Source: Acetobacteraceae bacterium
GTDB lineage: Bacteria; Pseudomonadota; Alphaproteobacteria; Acetobacterales; Acetobacteraceae
Assembly (NCBI GenBank): GCA_947371015.1
Contig: CANBNK010000032.1
Location: forward strand, 1-42,342
DNA: 42,342 bases
Direction: 5' to 3'
Shown here: positions 26,130-33,977 of the stretch, piece after piece
Layout: each line of letters starts with the position of its first letter
Position numbering within the stretch: the first letter of the stretch is position 1
Made by a program: the position numbers and the translations under genes
The notes under the pieces: model-generated
Seen by the model: the letters and a program-made list of their open reading frames with translations, nothing else
Told to the model about the DNA's origin: nothing
The model's database searches: none

Positions 26130-26852
26130 ATGCCTCGGGTTGCATTGGTTACGGGCGGTCAGCGCGGCATCGGCGCCGCCATCTCCGAAGCGTTGCAGGC
26201 CGCCGGGCGCACGGTGGTTGCCAGCTACGCCGGCAACGATGCCGCCGCCGCAGCCTTCACCAAGCGCACCGGCATTCCCTGCTACAAGTTCGACGTGGCC
26301 GACTACGACCAGTGCGCCGCCGCCATCAAGCAGATCAGCACGGAAGTCGGCCCGGTGGAGATCCTGGTCAACAACGCCGGAATCACCCGTGACGCCACCA
26401 TGAAGCGCCTGAGCCGCGACATGTGGGACGCCGTGATGGATACCAACCTGGGCGGTTGCTACAACACCTGCAAGCTGGTCTGGGATGGCATGTCGGCGAA
26501 GAAGTTCGGCCGCATCGTCAACATCGGCAGCGTCAACGGCCAGGCTGGCCAGTACGGCCAGGTGAACTACGCAGCCGCCAAGTCCGGCATCCATGGCTTT
26601 ACCAAGGCCCTGGCCCAGGAAGGCGCGCGCAGCCAGATCACCGTCAACGCCATCGCACCGGGCTACGTGGACACGGAGATGGTCCGCGCCGTGCCGCCGG
26701 ACGTGCTGGAGAAGATTGTCGCCCGCATCCCGATGGGCCGGCTGGGCCGGGCGTATGACATCGCCCGCGGCGTGCTGTTCCTGACCGCCGACGATGCGGA
26801 TTTCGTGACCGGGAGCACGCTGAGCATCAACGGCGGTCAGCATATGTATTGA
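26130..26852 (+). CDS. phaB: Acetoacetyl-CoA reductase
   Basis: 240 residues, short-chain dehydrogenase. Cofactor motif VTGGQRGIGAAI at residues 8-19, NNAG at 81-84, and the catalytic Ser134 (NIGSVNG), Tyr147 and Lys151 (YAAAKSG). ATG 26130 follows AGGGAG. The enzyme makes (R)-3-hydroxybutyryl-CoA, the PHA monomer, using NADPH. Sequence features GCYNTCKLVWDGM, NIGSVNGQAGQYGQVNYAAAKSGIHGFTKALAQEG and DADFVTGSTLSINGGQHMY are typical of PhaB rather than FabG. It is separated by 11 kb from phaA/phaC but shares their operator. A GC-rich hairpin follows the stop. Confidence 0.93.
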   Translation: MPRVALVTGGQRGIGAAISEALQAAGRTVVASYAGNDAAAAAFTKRTGIPCYKFDVADYDQCAAAIKQISTEVGPVEILVNNAGITRDATMKRLSRDMWDAVMDTNLGGCYNTCKLVWDGMSAKKFGRIVNIGSVNGQAGQYGQVNYAAAKSGIHGFTKALAQEGARSQITVNAIAPGYVDTEMVRAVPPDVLEKIVARIPMGRLGRAYDIARGVLFLTADDADFVTGSTLSINGGQHMY

Positions 26853-26861
26853 GGCCTCCCT

Positions 26862-26885
26862 GGGCGCCAGCTGCGGCTGGCGCCC
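26862..26885 (+). terminator. Hairpin after phaB
   Basis: GGGCGCCAG (26862-26870) pairs perfectly with CTGGCGCCC (26877-26885) around a CTGCGG loop, and outer GAGGC/GCCTC arms (26851-26855, 26892-26896) extend it. No T-tract follows, so termination may be partial or Rho-dependent; alternatively it protects the phaB mRNA 3-prime end. Confidence 0.45.
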
Positions 26886-26903
26886 ACCCAGAGCCTCATG
26901 CAT

Positions 26904-26926
26904 CCTCCCACGCGAAAAACGGGAGG
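26904..26926 (+). promoter_or_regulatory. Hairpin that would mask the YciI-gene ribosome-binding site
   Basis: CCTCCC (26904-26909) is exactly complementary to the Shine-Dalgarno GGGAGG (26921-26926) with an 11-base loop, CGCGAAAAA-rich. The ATG follows 7 bases later at 26934. Pairing would hide the ribosome-binding site until melted or bound. Confidence 0.4.
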
Positions 26927-26933
26927 CTCAGCC

Positions 26934-27575
26934 ATGCACTTCGTCCTGATCGGCGACGACCACACCGACGCCGCCGCCCCGGCGCGCCGCATCGCCACCC
27001 GCCCGGCGCATGTCAGGAACCTCATCACCTGGGCGCAGGCCGGCAAGCTGATCCTCTCCGGCCCGCGCATGCCGGATGACGAGACCACCACCGGCAGCCT
27101 GCAATTCTTCGACGTCGTCGACCGCGCCGAGATGGACGCCTACCTGGCGGTCGAGCCGTTCCAGCAGGCCAGCGTCTGGGCGCAGTTGGAGATCCGGCCT
27201 TTCCGCGTCGCCCCGCTGCCCTACCCGGCCCCGCCGGCGCCGGGCGAAACGCCCATCATCACCTGGGCCATCATCGCCATGGATGGCACCGATGCCGGCG
27301 CCGAGGCCCGCCGCCTGGCCGCCCGCCCGACCCACCTGACCGGGCTGCAACCGCTGCTGGCGGAGGGTCGCGTGCGCCTCGGCGGCGCCATCCTGGACGC
27401 GCCGGACGGCCGCATGGTCGGCTCCATCATGGCCGTGACGGCGCCCGATGCAGCTGCCGCCCGGGCCCTGGCCGAGACCGACGCCTACACGCGCGAGGGG
27501 GTCTGGCAGTCCATCCGCGTGGAACGCTGGCGCATCGGCCCGCAGCCCTACAAGAAGCTGCCCGGCCAGGCGTAA
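26934..27575 (+). CDS. Protein with two tandem YciI-like domains
   Basis: 213 residues from ATG 26934 (GGGAGG 7 bases upstream). Each half is a YciI-type ferredoxin-like domain: residues 1-93 begin MHFVLIGDDHTDAAAPARRIATRPAHVRNL, and residues about 105-205 begin ITWAIIAMDGTDAGAEARRLAARPTHLTGL. Both halves keep the R-x-x-H in the first helix (RPAH, RPTH), where YciI proteins place their proposed active-site His, and both end in a W-x-x-x-x-x-R-x-x-P/R strand. Single-domain YciI is about 95 residues, so this is an internal duplication. Function unknown; the family is proposed to be enzymatic. It follows phaB on the same strand. Confidence 0.8.
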   Translation: MHFVLIGDDHTDAAAPARRIATRPAHVRNLITWAQAGKLILSGPRMPDDETTTGSLQFFDVVDRAEMDAYLAVEPFQQASVWAQLEIRPFRVAPLPYPAPPAPGETPIITWAIIAMDGTDAGAEARRLAARPTHLTGLQPLLAEGRVRLGGAILDAPDGRMVGSIMAVTAPDAAAARALAETDAYTREGVWQSIRVERWRIGPQPYKKLPGQA

Positions 27576-27586
27576 GCGGCGGGCAG

Positions 27587-27931
27587 TCAGCCCAGGCCGA
27601 AGGCCAGCCCCACCACCCAGCTGACGCCGGCAATGACCAACGCGCCCCAGAAGGCACTGACAAAGCTATCCACCGCCATCCCCGGCACCAGGTAGGCCGT
27701 CAGCATGAGCATCAGGGCATTGATGACCAGCAGGAACAGGCCAAGCGTCAGGAAGGTCAGCGGCAGCGTCAGCAGCGCGAAGACCGGCTTCACCAGCGCA
27801 TTGACCAGGCCGAAGACGATGGCAGCGAAGATCAGGTTCAACCCCGTCTCCGGCACCGTGATGCCACTGACGACGCGCGTTGCCGCCCATAGCGCGAAGG
27901 CGGTAACCAGGACGTGGATGATGAAGCCCAT
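27587..27931 (-). CDS. Phage-holin-family / YvlD-like small integral membrane protein
   Basis: 114 residues, four hydrophobic helices (about 1-20, 32-50, 54-82, 90-112). The pattern GFIIHVLVTAFALWAATRVV, then VPETGLNLIFAAIVFGLVNALVKPVFALLTLPLTFLTLGLFLLVINALMLMLTAYLVPG is the hallmark of the membrane family named after phage holin IV but found widely in chromosomes (YvlD-like). It is not evidence of a prophage. Start ATG 27931 follows GGGGAG. Convergent with the YciI gene (11-base gap) and divergent from the exporter. Inner membrane; role unknown. Confidence 0.88.
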   Translation of the reverse strand: MGFIIHVLVTAFALWAATRVVSGITVPETGLNLIFAAIVFGLVNALVKPVFALLTLPLTFLTLGLFLLVINALMLMLTAYLVPGMAVDSFVSAFWGALVIAGVSWVVGLAFGLG

Positions 27932-27979
27932 GCTCGCTCTCCCCGGCGGTTGCGCCCGCCTGGCGGGCAGTGTTGCCAG

Positions 27980-28882
27980 ATGAGCGCCGGGCGTTCCACC
28001 CCCGTGGGCCGCGCGCCGCTGCCCCCGGCCTCGGGCAGTCGGCGAGCCACGCTGCTCGGCGCGATGGCGCTGCTGCTCTGGGCCTTCCTGGCGCCGTCGG
28101 CGCGGCTGGCGCACCCCTTGCCGCCGCTGCTGCTGACAGGCCTTGGCTTCGCGGTCGGCGGCGGGCTGGCGCTGCTGCTGGTGGCCGCGAAGGGCCGGCT
28201 GGCCCTGCTGCGGCAACCCGCGCTGGCCTGGGCGCATGGCGTCGGCGGCCTGGCCGGCTTCCACGCGCTGTACTTCGCCAGCCTGGCCCTGGCGCCAGCG
28301 GTGGAAGCCAACCTGTTGAACTACCTCTGGCCGCTGCTGATCGTGGTGTTGTCGGCGCCCATCCTGGGCCTGCCGCTCGGCCCGTGGCGGCTGGCGGGCG
28401 TTTTGCTCGGCCTGGCCGGCGCGGCGCTGCTGCTGGGTGCCGGCGCCGCCTTCCCTGCCTCAGCCGCGCTGGGCTTCGGCTGCGCGTTGCTCTCGGCGCT
28501 GACCTGGGCGCTGTATTCGGTGCTGTCGCGCTGCATGGCGGCGGTGCCGACCGAGGCGGTGGCCGGCTTCTGCCTGGCCTCCGCCGCGCTGGCCCTGCTG
28601 GCGCACCTGGCGTTCGAGACCATGCCGGCAGGGCTGTCCGCACTGCAGGTCGCGGCGGTGCTGCTGCTCGGCCTCGGCCCGATGGGCGCCGCGTTCTTCC
28701 TCTGGGATATCGGCATGAAGCAGGGCGACCCGCGGCTGTTGGGCACGCTGGCCTATGCCACGCCGGTCGCCTCCACCCTGCTGCTGGCCGCCAGTGGGGA
28801 AGGCACGCTGGGCTGGCGCGCCCTGGCGGCAGCGGCGCTGGTGGCGGGCGGCGGGCTGGTGGCCAGCCGGGCCAAAACCTAG
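27980..28882 (+). CDS. EamA/DMT-family transporter (YddG-like)
   Basis: 300 residues from ATG 27980, about ten transmembrane helices in two EamA repeats (residues about 20-150 and 160-295). The NYLWPLLIVVLSAPILG and ALTWALYSVLSRCMAAVPTEAVAGF segments and the C-terminal LGPMGAAFFLWDIGMKQGDPRLLGTLAYATPVASTLLLA match the aromatic amino-acid exporter YddG subgroup of the drug/metabolite transporter superfamily. Inner membrane, probable metabolite exporter; substrate by analogy only. Its stop overlaps the convergent cupin gene's stop by a few bases. No strong ribosome-binding site is visible. Confidence 0.88.
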   Translation: MSAGRSTPVGRAPLPPASGSRRATLLGAMALLLWAFLAPSARLAHPLPPLLLTGLGFAVGGGLALLLVAAKGRLALLRQPALAWAHGVGGLAGFHALYFASLALAPAVEANLLNYLWPLLIVVLSAPILGLPLGPWRLAGVLLGLAGAALLLGAGAAFPASAALGFGCALLSALTWALYSVLSRCMAAVPTEAVAGFCLASAALALLAHLAFETMPAGLSALQVAAVLLLGLGPMGAAFFLWDIGMKQGDPRLLGTLAYATPVASTLLLAASGEGTLGWRALAAAALVAGGGLVASRAKT

Positions 28883-29340
28883 CCCGGTTGCCACCCCGGC
28901 GGCGCCATCTCGAAGCCGCTGAACTCAAAGGCCGGGCATACCGTGCAGCCCATCAGCACCCAGGCCCCCAGCGGCGCCGCCGCCTGCCACCAGCCGGCCG
29001 GCACCAGCGCGAAGGTCACTTCCCCGGCGCCGAGATCCGGCCCCAGCCGCACCTCGCGCCGCTCGCCATCCGGCCCGACCATACGCAACAGCAAGGCGCC
29101 ACCGGCATACCAGTGCCAGGCCTCGGCCGCGTCCACTCGGTGCCAGTGGCTGCTCTCGCCGGCTGCCAGAAGGTAGTGGATCGCGGTGCCCGCGCCGCGC
29201 CCGCCACCCGGCGGCTGGTCGCGCCACAATTCCCGGTACCAACCACCTTCGGGATGCGCCTGCAGCCCCAGCGCGGCGATCACCGCGCTGGCCGGCTGCG
29301 CCGCATCCCTCAGGTTCACGCCCAAGCGGGCTTCAGCCAA
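28879..29340 (-). CDS. Cupin domain protein, DUF985 family
   Basis: 153 residues, one beta-barrel cupin. Family markers: LGLQAHPEGGWYRELWRD, AIHYLLAAGESSHWHRVDAAEAWHWYAGGALLL (the H-x-H and E metal-like positions), FALVPAGWWQAAAPLGAWVLMGCTVCPAFEFSGFEMA. DUF985 proteins are sugar-nucleotide-isomerase-like cupins of unknown role. The first codon is TTG at 29340, which overlaps the end of the GST gene; in-frame TTG 29325 and GTG 29319 are alternatives, so the N terminus is uncertain. Likely co-transcribed with GST. Confidence 0.85.
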   Translation of the reverse strand: MAEARLGVNLRDAAQPASAVIAALGLQAHPEGGWYRELWRDQPPGGGRGAGTAIHYLLAAGESSHWHRVDAAEAWHWYAGGALLLRMVGPDGERREVRLGPDLGAGEVTFALVPAGWWQAAAPLGAWVLMGCTVCPAFEFSGFEMAPPGWQPG

Positions 29341-29923
29341 CCGGCATGGTCTGCGCCAGCGGCGGCAGCTTCACCACCCGTTCGTACCAAGCGGCCAGCT
29401 TAGGCGCCGCGCCGCGCCAGGGCTCGTTCGCGTAGCGGAAGTCCAGGTAGCCCAGTGCGCAGGCGATGGTGATCTCGCCGATCGTGGTCAGCTCGCCCAG
29501 CGTCTGCGCCTCGCTCTCCAGCGCCGCAATGGCCTTGTCCACCTTGCCGCGCTGCTGCGCGATATAGGTCACGCGGCCTTCGTCCTGCGGCAGAGCAATC
29601 TCGCGCCGGCGCGGCTGAGAGGCGTCCAGGATGCCATCGGCCAGCGCCTGCTGGCGCAGCGCCTTCCAGCGCGCCGGACCCGCGGGCGGGAACAGCTTCG
29701 GCGCGTCGCCGATGCTGTCCAGGTATTCGCAGATCACCGGGCTGTCGAACAACGACATGCCGTCATCCGTCACCAGCGTCGGCACCTTGTTCAGCGCGTT
29801 GAACGGCGTCAGCTCGGGCGAGGTGCTGCCGATCTCCCAATTCTCGAACTTCACGCCGCGCTTGATGGCGCAGGCGGTGGCCTTGCGGACATAAGGGCTG
29901 GCGCCCGACTTGGTCAGCTTCAT
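29333..29923 (-). CDS. Glutathione S-transferase family protein
   Basis: 196 residues. The N-terminal thioredoxin-like domain starts MKLTKSGASPYVRKATACAI, with Ser at the usual active-site position (residue 9, SPYVRK), and has the glutathione-binding cis-Pro in NKVPTLV and DSPVICEYLDS. The all-helical C-terminal domain runs from about 85 and ends in WRGAAPKLAAWYERVVKLPPLAQT. Typical bacterial GST length. GAGGGA lies ahead of the ATG. Upstream of the cupin gene on the same strand; the penicillin-acylase gene ends 47 bases ahead. Substrate unknown; probably detoxification or a maleylacetate-type isomerisation. Confidence 0.92.
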   Translation of the reverse strand: MKLTKSGASPYVRKATACAIKRGVKFENWEIGSTSPELTPFNALNKVPTLVTDDGMSLFDSPVICEYLDSIGDAPKLFPPAGPARWKALRQQALADGILDASQPRRREIALPQDEGRVTYIAQQRGKVDKAIAALESEAQTLGELTTIGEITIACALGYLDFRYANEPWRGAAPKLAAWYERVVKLPPLAQTMPVG

Positions 29924-29970
29924 TGGACAATCCCTCTGGTTGATCCCCGCGCAGCCTAACCCCGGTCGCC

Positions 29971-32286
29971 TCACTTGGGCAGCAGGGTCAGCGTCGATTC
30001 CGTCACGGCGCGTACGGCCTCGGCGCCATAGGCCAGCGGAAAGGTCTCCCCGGCCACCCACGGGGCGTACAGGTCGGCATAGTGCGGGCTGCGCGGGTCG
30101 CCCGACTGCCCCGGCAGATTGCTGGCCCGCGCCCGCTCCCAGTCGCCAAGCTCCACCACCATGCGGAAGCTGGCGCCGCCGGTGGCCTGCGGCCTGGCCG
30201 CGCTGACCCACCAGCGCGCCATCAGCGTGGCGCCATCGCCGCCGCTGCGCCCGCCCAACACGTTCGCCTCGGGCGTCATCGCCCCCAGCGGGTGGCGCAG
30301 TTCCACCCGATGCAGGTCGCCCCAGCGCCGCCCGTCCGACGGCAGCGCCCGCCAGCGTGCCGCCGCGGCGGCCAGTGCCTCGGCCACCAGCGGCAGCCGG
30401 CGCTCGCCGAGGCGCGCATCCTCGCCCGTCACCAGTGCCAGCATCACCTGCGGGTGCAGCAGCGGCAGGGTGGCGCGCAGCGGCTCCGGCACCATTGCCA
30501 GCCGCACCGCGGCGGAAAGCTCCGACCACCAGAAGGCGAAGATCGCCGCCGCCTCGCTCTCGGCGCCCATCCGCGTATCCCAACCGCGCAGCAGCGCTGC
30601 CTCGGCCGGTGCATCGGGCAGGCTGGCCAATACCGGCAGCAGGGCGCGGGCGCGCAGGCTGACCACATCCTGTTGCAAGGCCAGCGCCTCCGCCTGGCCG
30701 TGCGGCGCCTGCACCGCCAGCACCTCCGTCATGCGGCGATAGCGGTCATCCGGAATCCACTCCCAACTGGTCCTCCGGGCATCGGGCCAGCTCTCCGGGA
30801 AGGGCATCTGGTTGCCGCTGGCGATCCAGCCGCGTTCCGGGTTGAGCTCGCCGACCAACTGCTCCAGCGGCATGAAGCCATCCCACGCGAAGCCACCCGC
30901 CGCGGGCACCGGCAGCAGCCCGTCATGGCTGCGCCGCCGCGGCATCCGGCCGCCGGTCTGCCAGCCGATATTGCCGTCCACATCGGCATAGAAGTAGTTG
31001 CTGCCCCAGGAGACGTAGCGCAGCGCAGCCTGGTGCTCCACCCAGTCCCGCGCCACCGTCACGCCGATATATTCCAGCGCCGTCGAAGGCCCGGGCTGCA
31101 ACTGCGCGCTGCGCAGCACCAGCGCCCGATGCGCCCCCTGGTCCTCAAAGATCACCGGCCCGAGCGCGGTCCGCGCCAGCGTCACCACGGCCTCGGCGGC
31201 GTCCCGCACGGCGATCCGCTCGGTCACCCGCGTGATGGGCGCCCAGCCGCCGGGCACCCGGTACGCGCCGCCCGCCGCGTCCAACTCCAACAGGTACAGG
31301 TCTTCCTGGTCCATCTGGAAGTCGGTGCGGCCGCGCGCCACCCTGTCGTTATGGCCGCCCTGCATGCCCGGCCGGAACACCCAGCCGCTGCCGATGGCGT
31401 CCAACCCCGGCGCCTTCAGGTGGCTGATGAACTGCGGCCCGGGCACCGAGACCGGCAGATGCGGGTCCGTCGCCAGCAACGCCCGACCGGAACCGCTGCG
31501 CCACGGCGCCACCACCCAGGCGTTGCTGCCCTGCTGCGCGTCCAGGTCGTCAGCCTCGCCCAGGGCCGTCGCAGTGCCGGCCGGCCCCAGCGCGCCGCCC
31601 CGACGCGTGCGCGGCCAGGGCGAGGGCCCGGCGTTGCGCTCCAGCAGCACCAGCTGCTCCGGCTTCAGCGCGCAAGGGTCCAGCCCCTCCGGCACCACCA
31701 GCGGATGCGGTGGCTCCAGCTTCTGCGCCAGGCCTTCCAGCTCCAGCGCCCCGGCGCAGGCCAGCACGGCGCGCCGCATCTCCCCGCGGACATTGGGCGG
31801 GCCGCTGCGGCGCATCAGCATCAGGTCATCGGCCGCCCAGGGTTCCGGCAGCATGTCCATCGCCGCGAACTCGGGCGGCAGCAGCGCAGGGTTGGCCAAC
31901 ACCTCGGCGATGCGCGCGTTCACCCCCGCCACCCAGGCCCGTGCCAGCGGCACCGCCGGCGGATACTGCACCGCCCATTCGGCCGCCAGGTCGCCACGGA
32001 ACAGCAGCGTCCGCGCCGCCAGGTCCAACGGCAGGAACTCGGGCCCGAAGGCCACCGCCATCCGCCCGAGCATCCGGCGCCGGGCATTGTCCATCTGCCA
32101 AAGCCGGTTGCTGGCGGCGGCATAGCCCTGGCCGAAGAAGGCATCCGCCTGGCTGGCGGCGATGATGTGCGGCACGCCCCAACGGTCGGTAACGATCTCA
32201 ACCGGCGCGCCCAGGCCTTCGACCCGGGCGGTCTGCGCCAGGCCCGGCACGGCCCACAACGCCAGCAGCAGTACAATCCGACGCAT
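29971..32286 (-). CDS. Penicillin acylase family Ntn hydrolase
   Basis: 771 residues, periplasmic precursor with signal peptide (MRRIVLLLALWAVPGLAQ). The family domain begins VEIVTDRWGVPHIIAASQADAFFGQGYAAASNRLWQMD. The autoproteolysis site is in DDLDAQQGSNAWVVAPWRS: cleavage before Ser254 would leave an alpha subunit of about 235 residues, a spacer and a beta subunit with N-terminal Ser nucleophile. DPHLPVSVPG, NYFYADVDGNIGWQTGGRMP (oxyanion/Asn region), GNQMPF and the terminal NLPGQSGDPRSPHYADLYAPWVAGE are conserved. It hydrolyses an N-acyl bond; likely substrates are acyl-amino acids, acyl-homoserine lactones or beta-lactams. Confidence 0.93.
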   Translation of the reverse strand: MRRIVLLLALWAVPGLAQTARVEGLGAPVEIVTDRWGVPHIIAASQADAFFGQGYAAASNRLWQMDNARRRMLGRMAVAFGPEFLPLDLAARTLLFRGDLAAEWAVQYPPAVPLARAWVAGVNARIAEVLANPALLPPEFAAMDMLPEPWAADDLMLMRRSGPPNVRGEMRRAVLACAGALELEGLAQKLEPPHPLVVPEGLDPCALKPEQLVLLERNAGPSPWPRTRRGGALGPAGTATALGEADDLDAQQGSNAWVVAPWRSGSGRALLATDPHLPVSVPGPQFISHLKAPGLDAIGSGWVFRPGMQGGHNDRVARGRTDFQMDQEDLYLLELDAAGGAYRVPGGWAPITRVTERIAVRDAAEAVVTLARTALGPVIFEDQGAHRALVLRSAQLQPGPSTALEYIGVTVARDWVEHQAALRYVSWGSNYFYADVDGNIGWQTGGRMPRRRSHDGLLPVPAAGGFAWDGFMPLEQLVGELNPERGWIASGNQMPFPESWPDARRTSWEWIPDDRYRRMTEVLAVQAPHGQAEALALQQDVVSLRARALLPVLASLPDAPAEAALLRGWDTRMGAESEAAAIFAFWWSELSAAVRLAMVPEPLRATLPLLHPQVMLALVTGEDARLGERRLPLVAEALAAAAARWRALPSDGRRWGDLHRVELRHPLGAMTPEANVLGGRSGGDGATLMARWWVSAARPQATGGASFRMVVELGDWERARASNLPGQSGDPRSPHYADLYAPWVAGETFPLAYGAEAVRAVTESTLTLLPK

Positions 32287-32385
32287 TGCCGCCCCCGCAG
32301 GTTACCGCAGCGGCAGGCTATACCCCGGGGTCAGTGGTGCAACCGCCCGCCGGCGGCCCCAAGCGACCGCGCCGGCCGCCTGGCT

Positions 32386-33114
32386 TCAGCGGAAGTTGTC
32401 CTTGGCGCCGCGGATTTCCGCCAGCCGCGCCATGCTGCCGGCGCGCAGGAAGGGGTTGGCCGCCATTTCCTGGGCCATGGTCGTCGGCACCGTCGGCCGG
32501 CCGGCGGCGCGCTGCACCTTGGCTTCCTCGCACCGCGCCATCAGCGCGGTGTTGTTCGGCTCAACCGTCAGGGCGAAGCGCGCATTGCTCTCGGTATATT
32601 CATGCCCGCAACAGACCAGCGTCTCCCCGGGCAGGGCCGCCAGCTTGCGCAGGCTTTCGAACATCTCCGCGGCATTGCCTTCCAGCAGGCGGCCGCAGCC
32701 CAGGCTGAACAAGGTATCGCCGCACAGCAGCACGCGGGCGGTGGCGAAGTGGAAGGCGATGTGCCCGCGGGTATGGCCTGGCGTGTCGATCACCACCGCC
32801 TCGGACCCGCCCAGCGCCACCTTGTCACCCTCGGCCAGGGAGATATCCAGCTTCGGCAGCCGGCGCGCATCGGCCGTGGCGCCGACCAGCTTCGCCCCGT
32901 ACCTGGCGCGCAATTCCTCGGCTCCGGCGATGTGGTCCCCGTGGTGATGGGTCAGCAGCACCAGGTCCAGCCGGCCGCCATTGGCCTCCACGGCGGCGAT
33001 GGCCGGGGCGGCTTCGCCGGGATCGCAGATGGCCACCGCACCGGTCGCCGCATCCTTCAGCAGCCAGATATAGTTGTCCGACATCGCCGCCACCGGCTCG
33101 ACCGAAAGTGCCAT
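32386..33114 (-). CDS. gloB: Hydroxyacylglutathione hydrolase (glyoxalase II)
   Basis: 242 residues, metallo-beta-lactamase fold. The metal motif is LLTHHHGDHIAG (HxHxDH), with further ligands in TPGHTRGHIAFHF and LLCGDTLFSLGCGRLLEG and the final His in CCGHEYTESNARFAL. The C-terminal helical domain carries the glutathione-binding VQRAAGRPTVPTTMAQEMAANPFLR. It hydrolyses S-lactoylglutathione to lactate, the second step of methylglyoxal detoxification. Start ATG 33114 follows GGGAGA. Divergently transcribed from a methyltransferase gene across 90 bases, a pairing common in alphaproteobacteria. Confidence 0.95.
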   Translation of the reverse strand: MALSVEPVAAMSDNYIWLLKDAATGAVAICDPGEAAPAIAAVEANGGRLDLVLLTHHHGDHIAGAEELRARYGAKLVGATADARRLPKLDISLAEGDKVALGGSEAVVIDTPGHTRGHIAFHFATARVLLCGDTLFSLGCGRLLEGNAAEMFESLRKLAALPGETLVCCGHEYTESNARFALTVEPNNTALMARCEEAKVQRAAGRPTVPTTMAQEMAANPFLRAGSMARLAEIRGAKDNFR

Positions 33115-33204
33115 GCGCTCAAATCTCCCAGCGACCATTGTTAGTACCATAGCTAATTCCATCGGGGGCATCCAACCCGGCTCCCGCCACCCTATATTGG
33201 AGGG

Positions 33205-33927
33205 ATGAGCCACGAGGTCCACGGCCTGGGCGACTTCTATTCCTCGCCAGCGGGGCAGGTTGCCGCGCGCCTGCTGCGCCGCCGCCTGCGCACACTGTGG
33301 CCGGACGTGCGCGGCCAGGCGGTGCTGGGCCTGGGCTATGCCAGCCCCTACCTGCGGCTGTGGCGAGAGGAGAGCGCGCGCTGCGTCTGCCTGGTGCCCA
33401 GCCACATGCGGCCCTGGCGCTGGCCGCGCAAGGCGCCCAGCCGCACCGCCATTGCCGATGAGGACAGCCTGCCCTTCCCGGACCTGAGCTTCGACCGGTT
33501 GCTGCTGGTGCATGGGTTGGAAGCCGCCGAAAACGCCCGCCGCCTGCTGCGGGAAGCCTGGCGCGTGCTGAAGGATGACGGCCATCTGATGGTCGTGGTG
33601 CCGAACCGGCTGGGCGTGTGGGCGCACCGCGACAACACCCCCTTCGGCCACGGCCAGCCCTATTCCCCCGGGCAGTTGGAAGCGCTCCTGCGGCGCCAGA
33701 TGTTCCGGGTGGAACGCCGCGACGCCGCGCTGTTCATCCCGCCCTTCCACAGCCGGCTGCTGCTGCGCGGCGCCGGGGTGTGGGAAAGCCTGGGCCAGGC
33801 CATTGCGCCGCGCTTCGCCGGGCTGACGTTGGTGGAGGCGCAGAAGGACATTTTTGCCGGAGTGCCGGTGGATGTGGCGAAGGCGCGGCGGCGGCGAGTG
33901 GTCGTGGTGGCACAGGAAGGCATCTAG
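33205..33927 (+). CDS. Class I SAM-dependent methyltransferase
   Basis: 240 residues. The Methyltransf_11-type core is visible but with a weak motif I (AVLGLGYASPYLRLW), followed by ADEDSLPFPDLSFDRLLLVHGLEAAENARRLLREAWRVLKDDGHLMVVVPNRLGVWAHRDNTPFGHGQPYSPGQL, which is the part best conserved in the alphaproteobacterial family found next to gloB. The C terminus is highly basic (KARRRRVVVV). GGAGGG almost abuts the ATG, an unusually short spacing. Substrate unknown. The reading frame starts at once after the divergent promoter region shared with gloB. Confidence 0.85.
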   Translation: MSHEVHGLGDFYSSPAGQVAARLLRRRLRTLWPDVRGQAVLGLGYASPYLRLWREESARCVCLVPSHMRPWRWPRKAPSRTAIADEDSLPFPDLSFDRLLLVHGLEAAENARRLLREAWRVLKDDGHLMVVVPNRLGVWAHRDNTPFGHGQPYSPGQLEALLRRQMFRVERRDAALFIPPFHSRLLLRGAGVWESLGQAIAPRFAGLTLVEAQKDIFAGVPVDVAKARRRRVVVVAQEGI

Positions 33928-33977
33928 CCCCCGGCACGCCGCTTGCACTTAGCCCGGCACCAACCCGAGGCTTCCGC

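Noticed and set aside
27587-27931. Phage holin as a sign of a prophage
   Set aside because: The YvlD-like family name is historical; no other phage gene, integrase or att-like repeat is present.
30082-33144. A 1020-codon plus-strand open frame
   Set aside because: Lies opposite the penicillin-acylase and gloB genes; Arg/Gln/His-rich, no recognisable domain.
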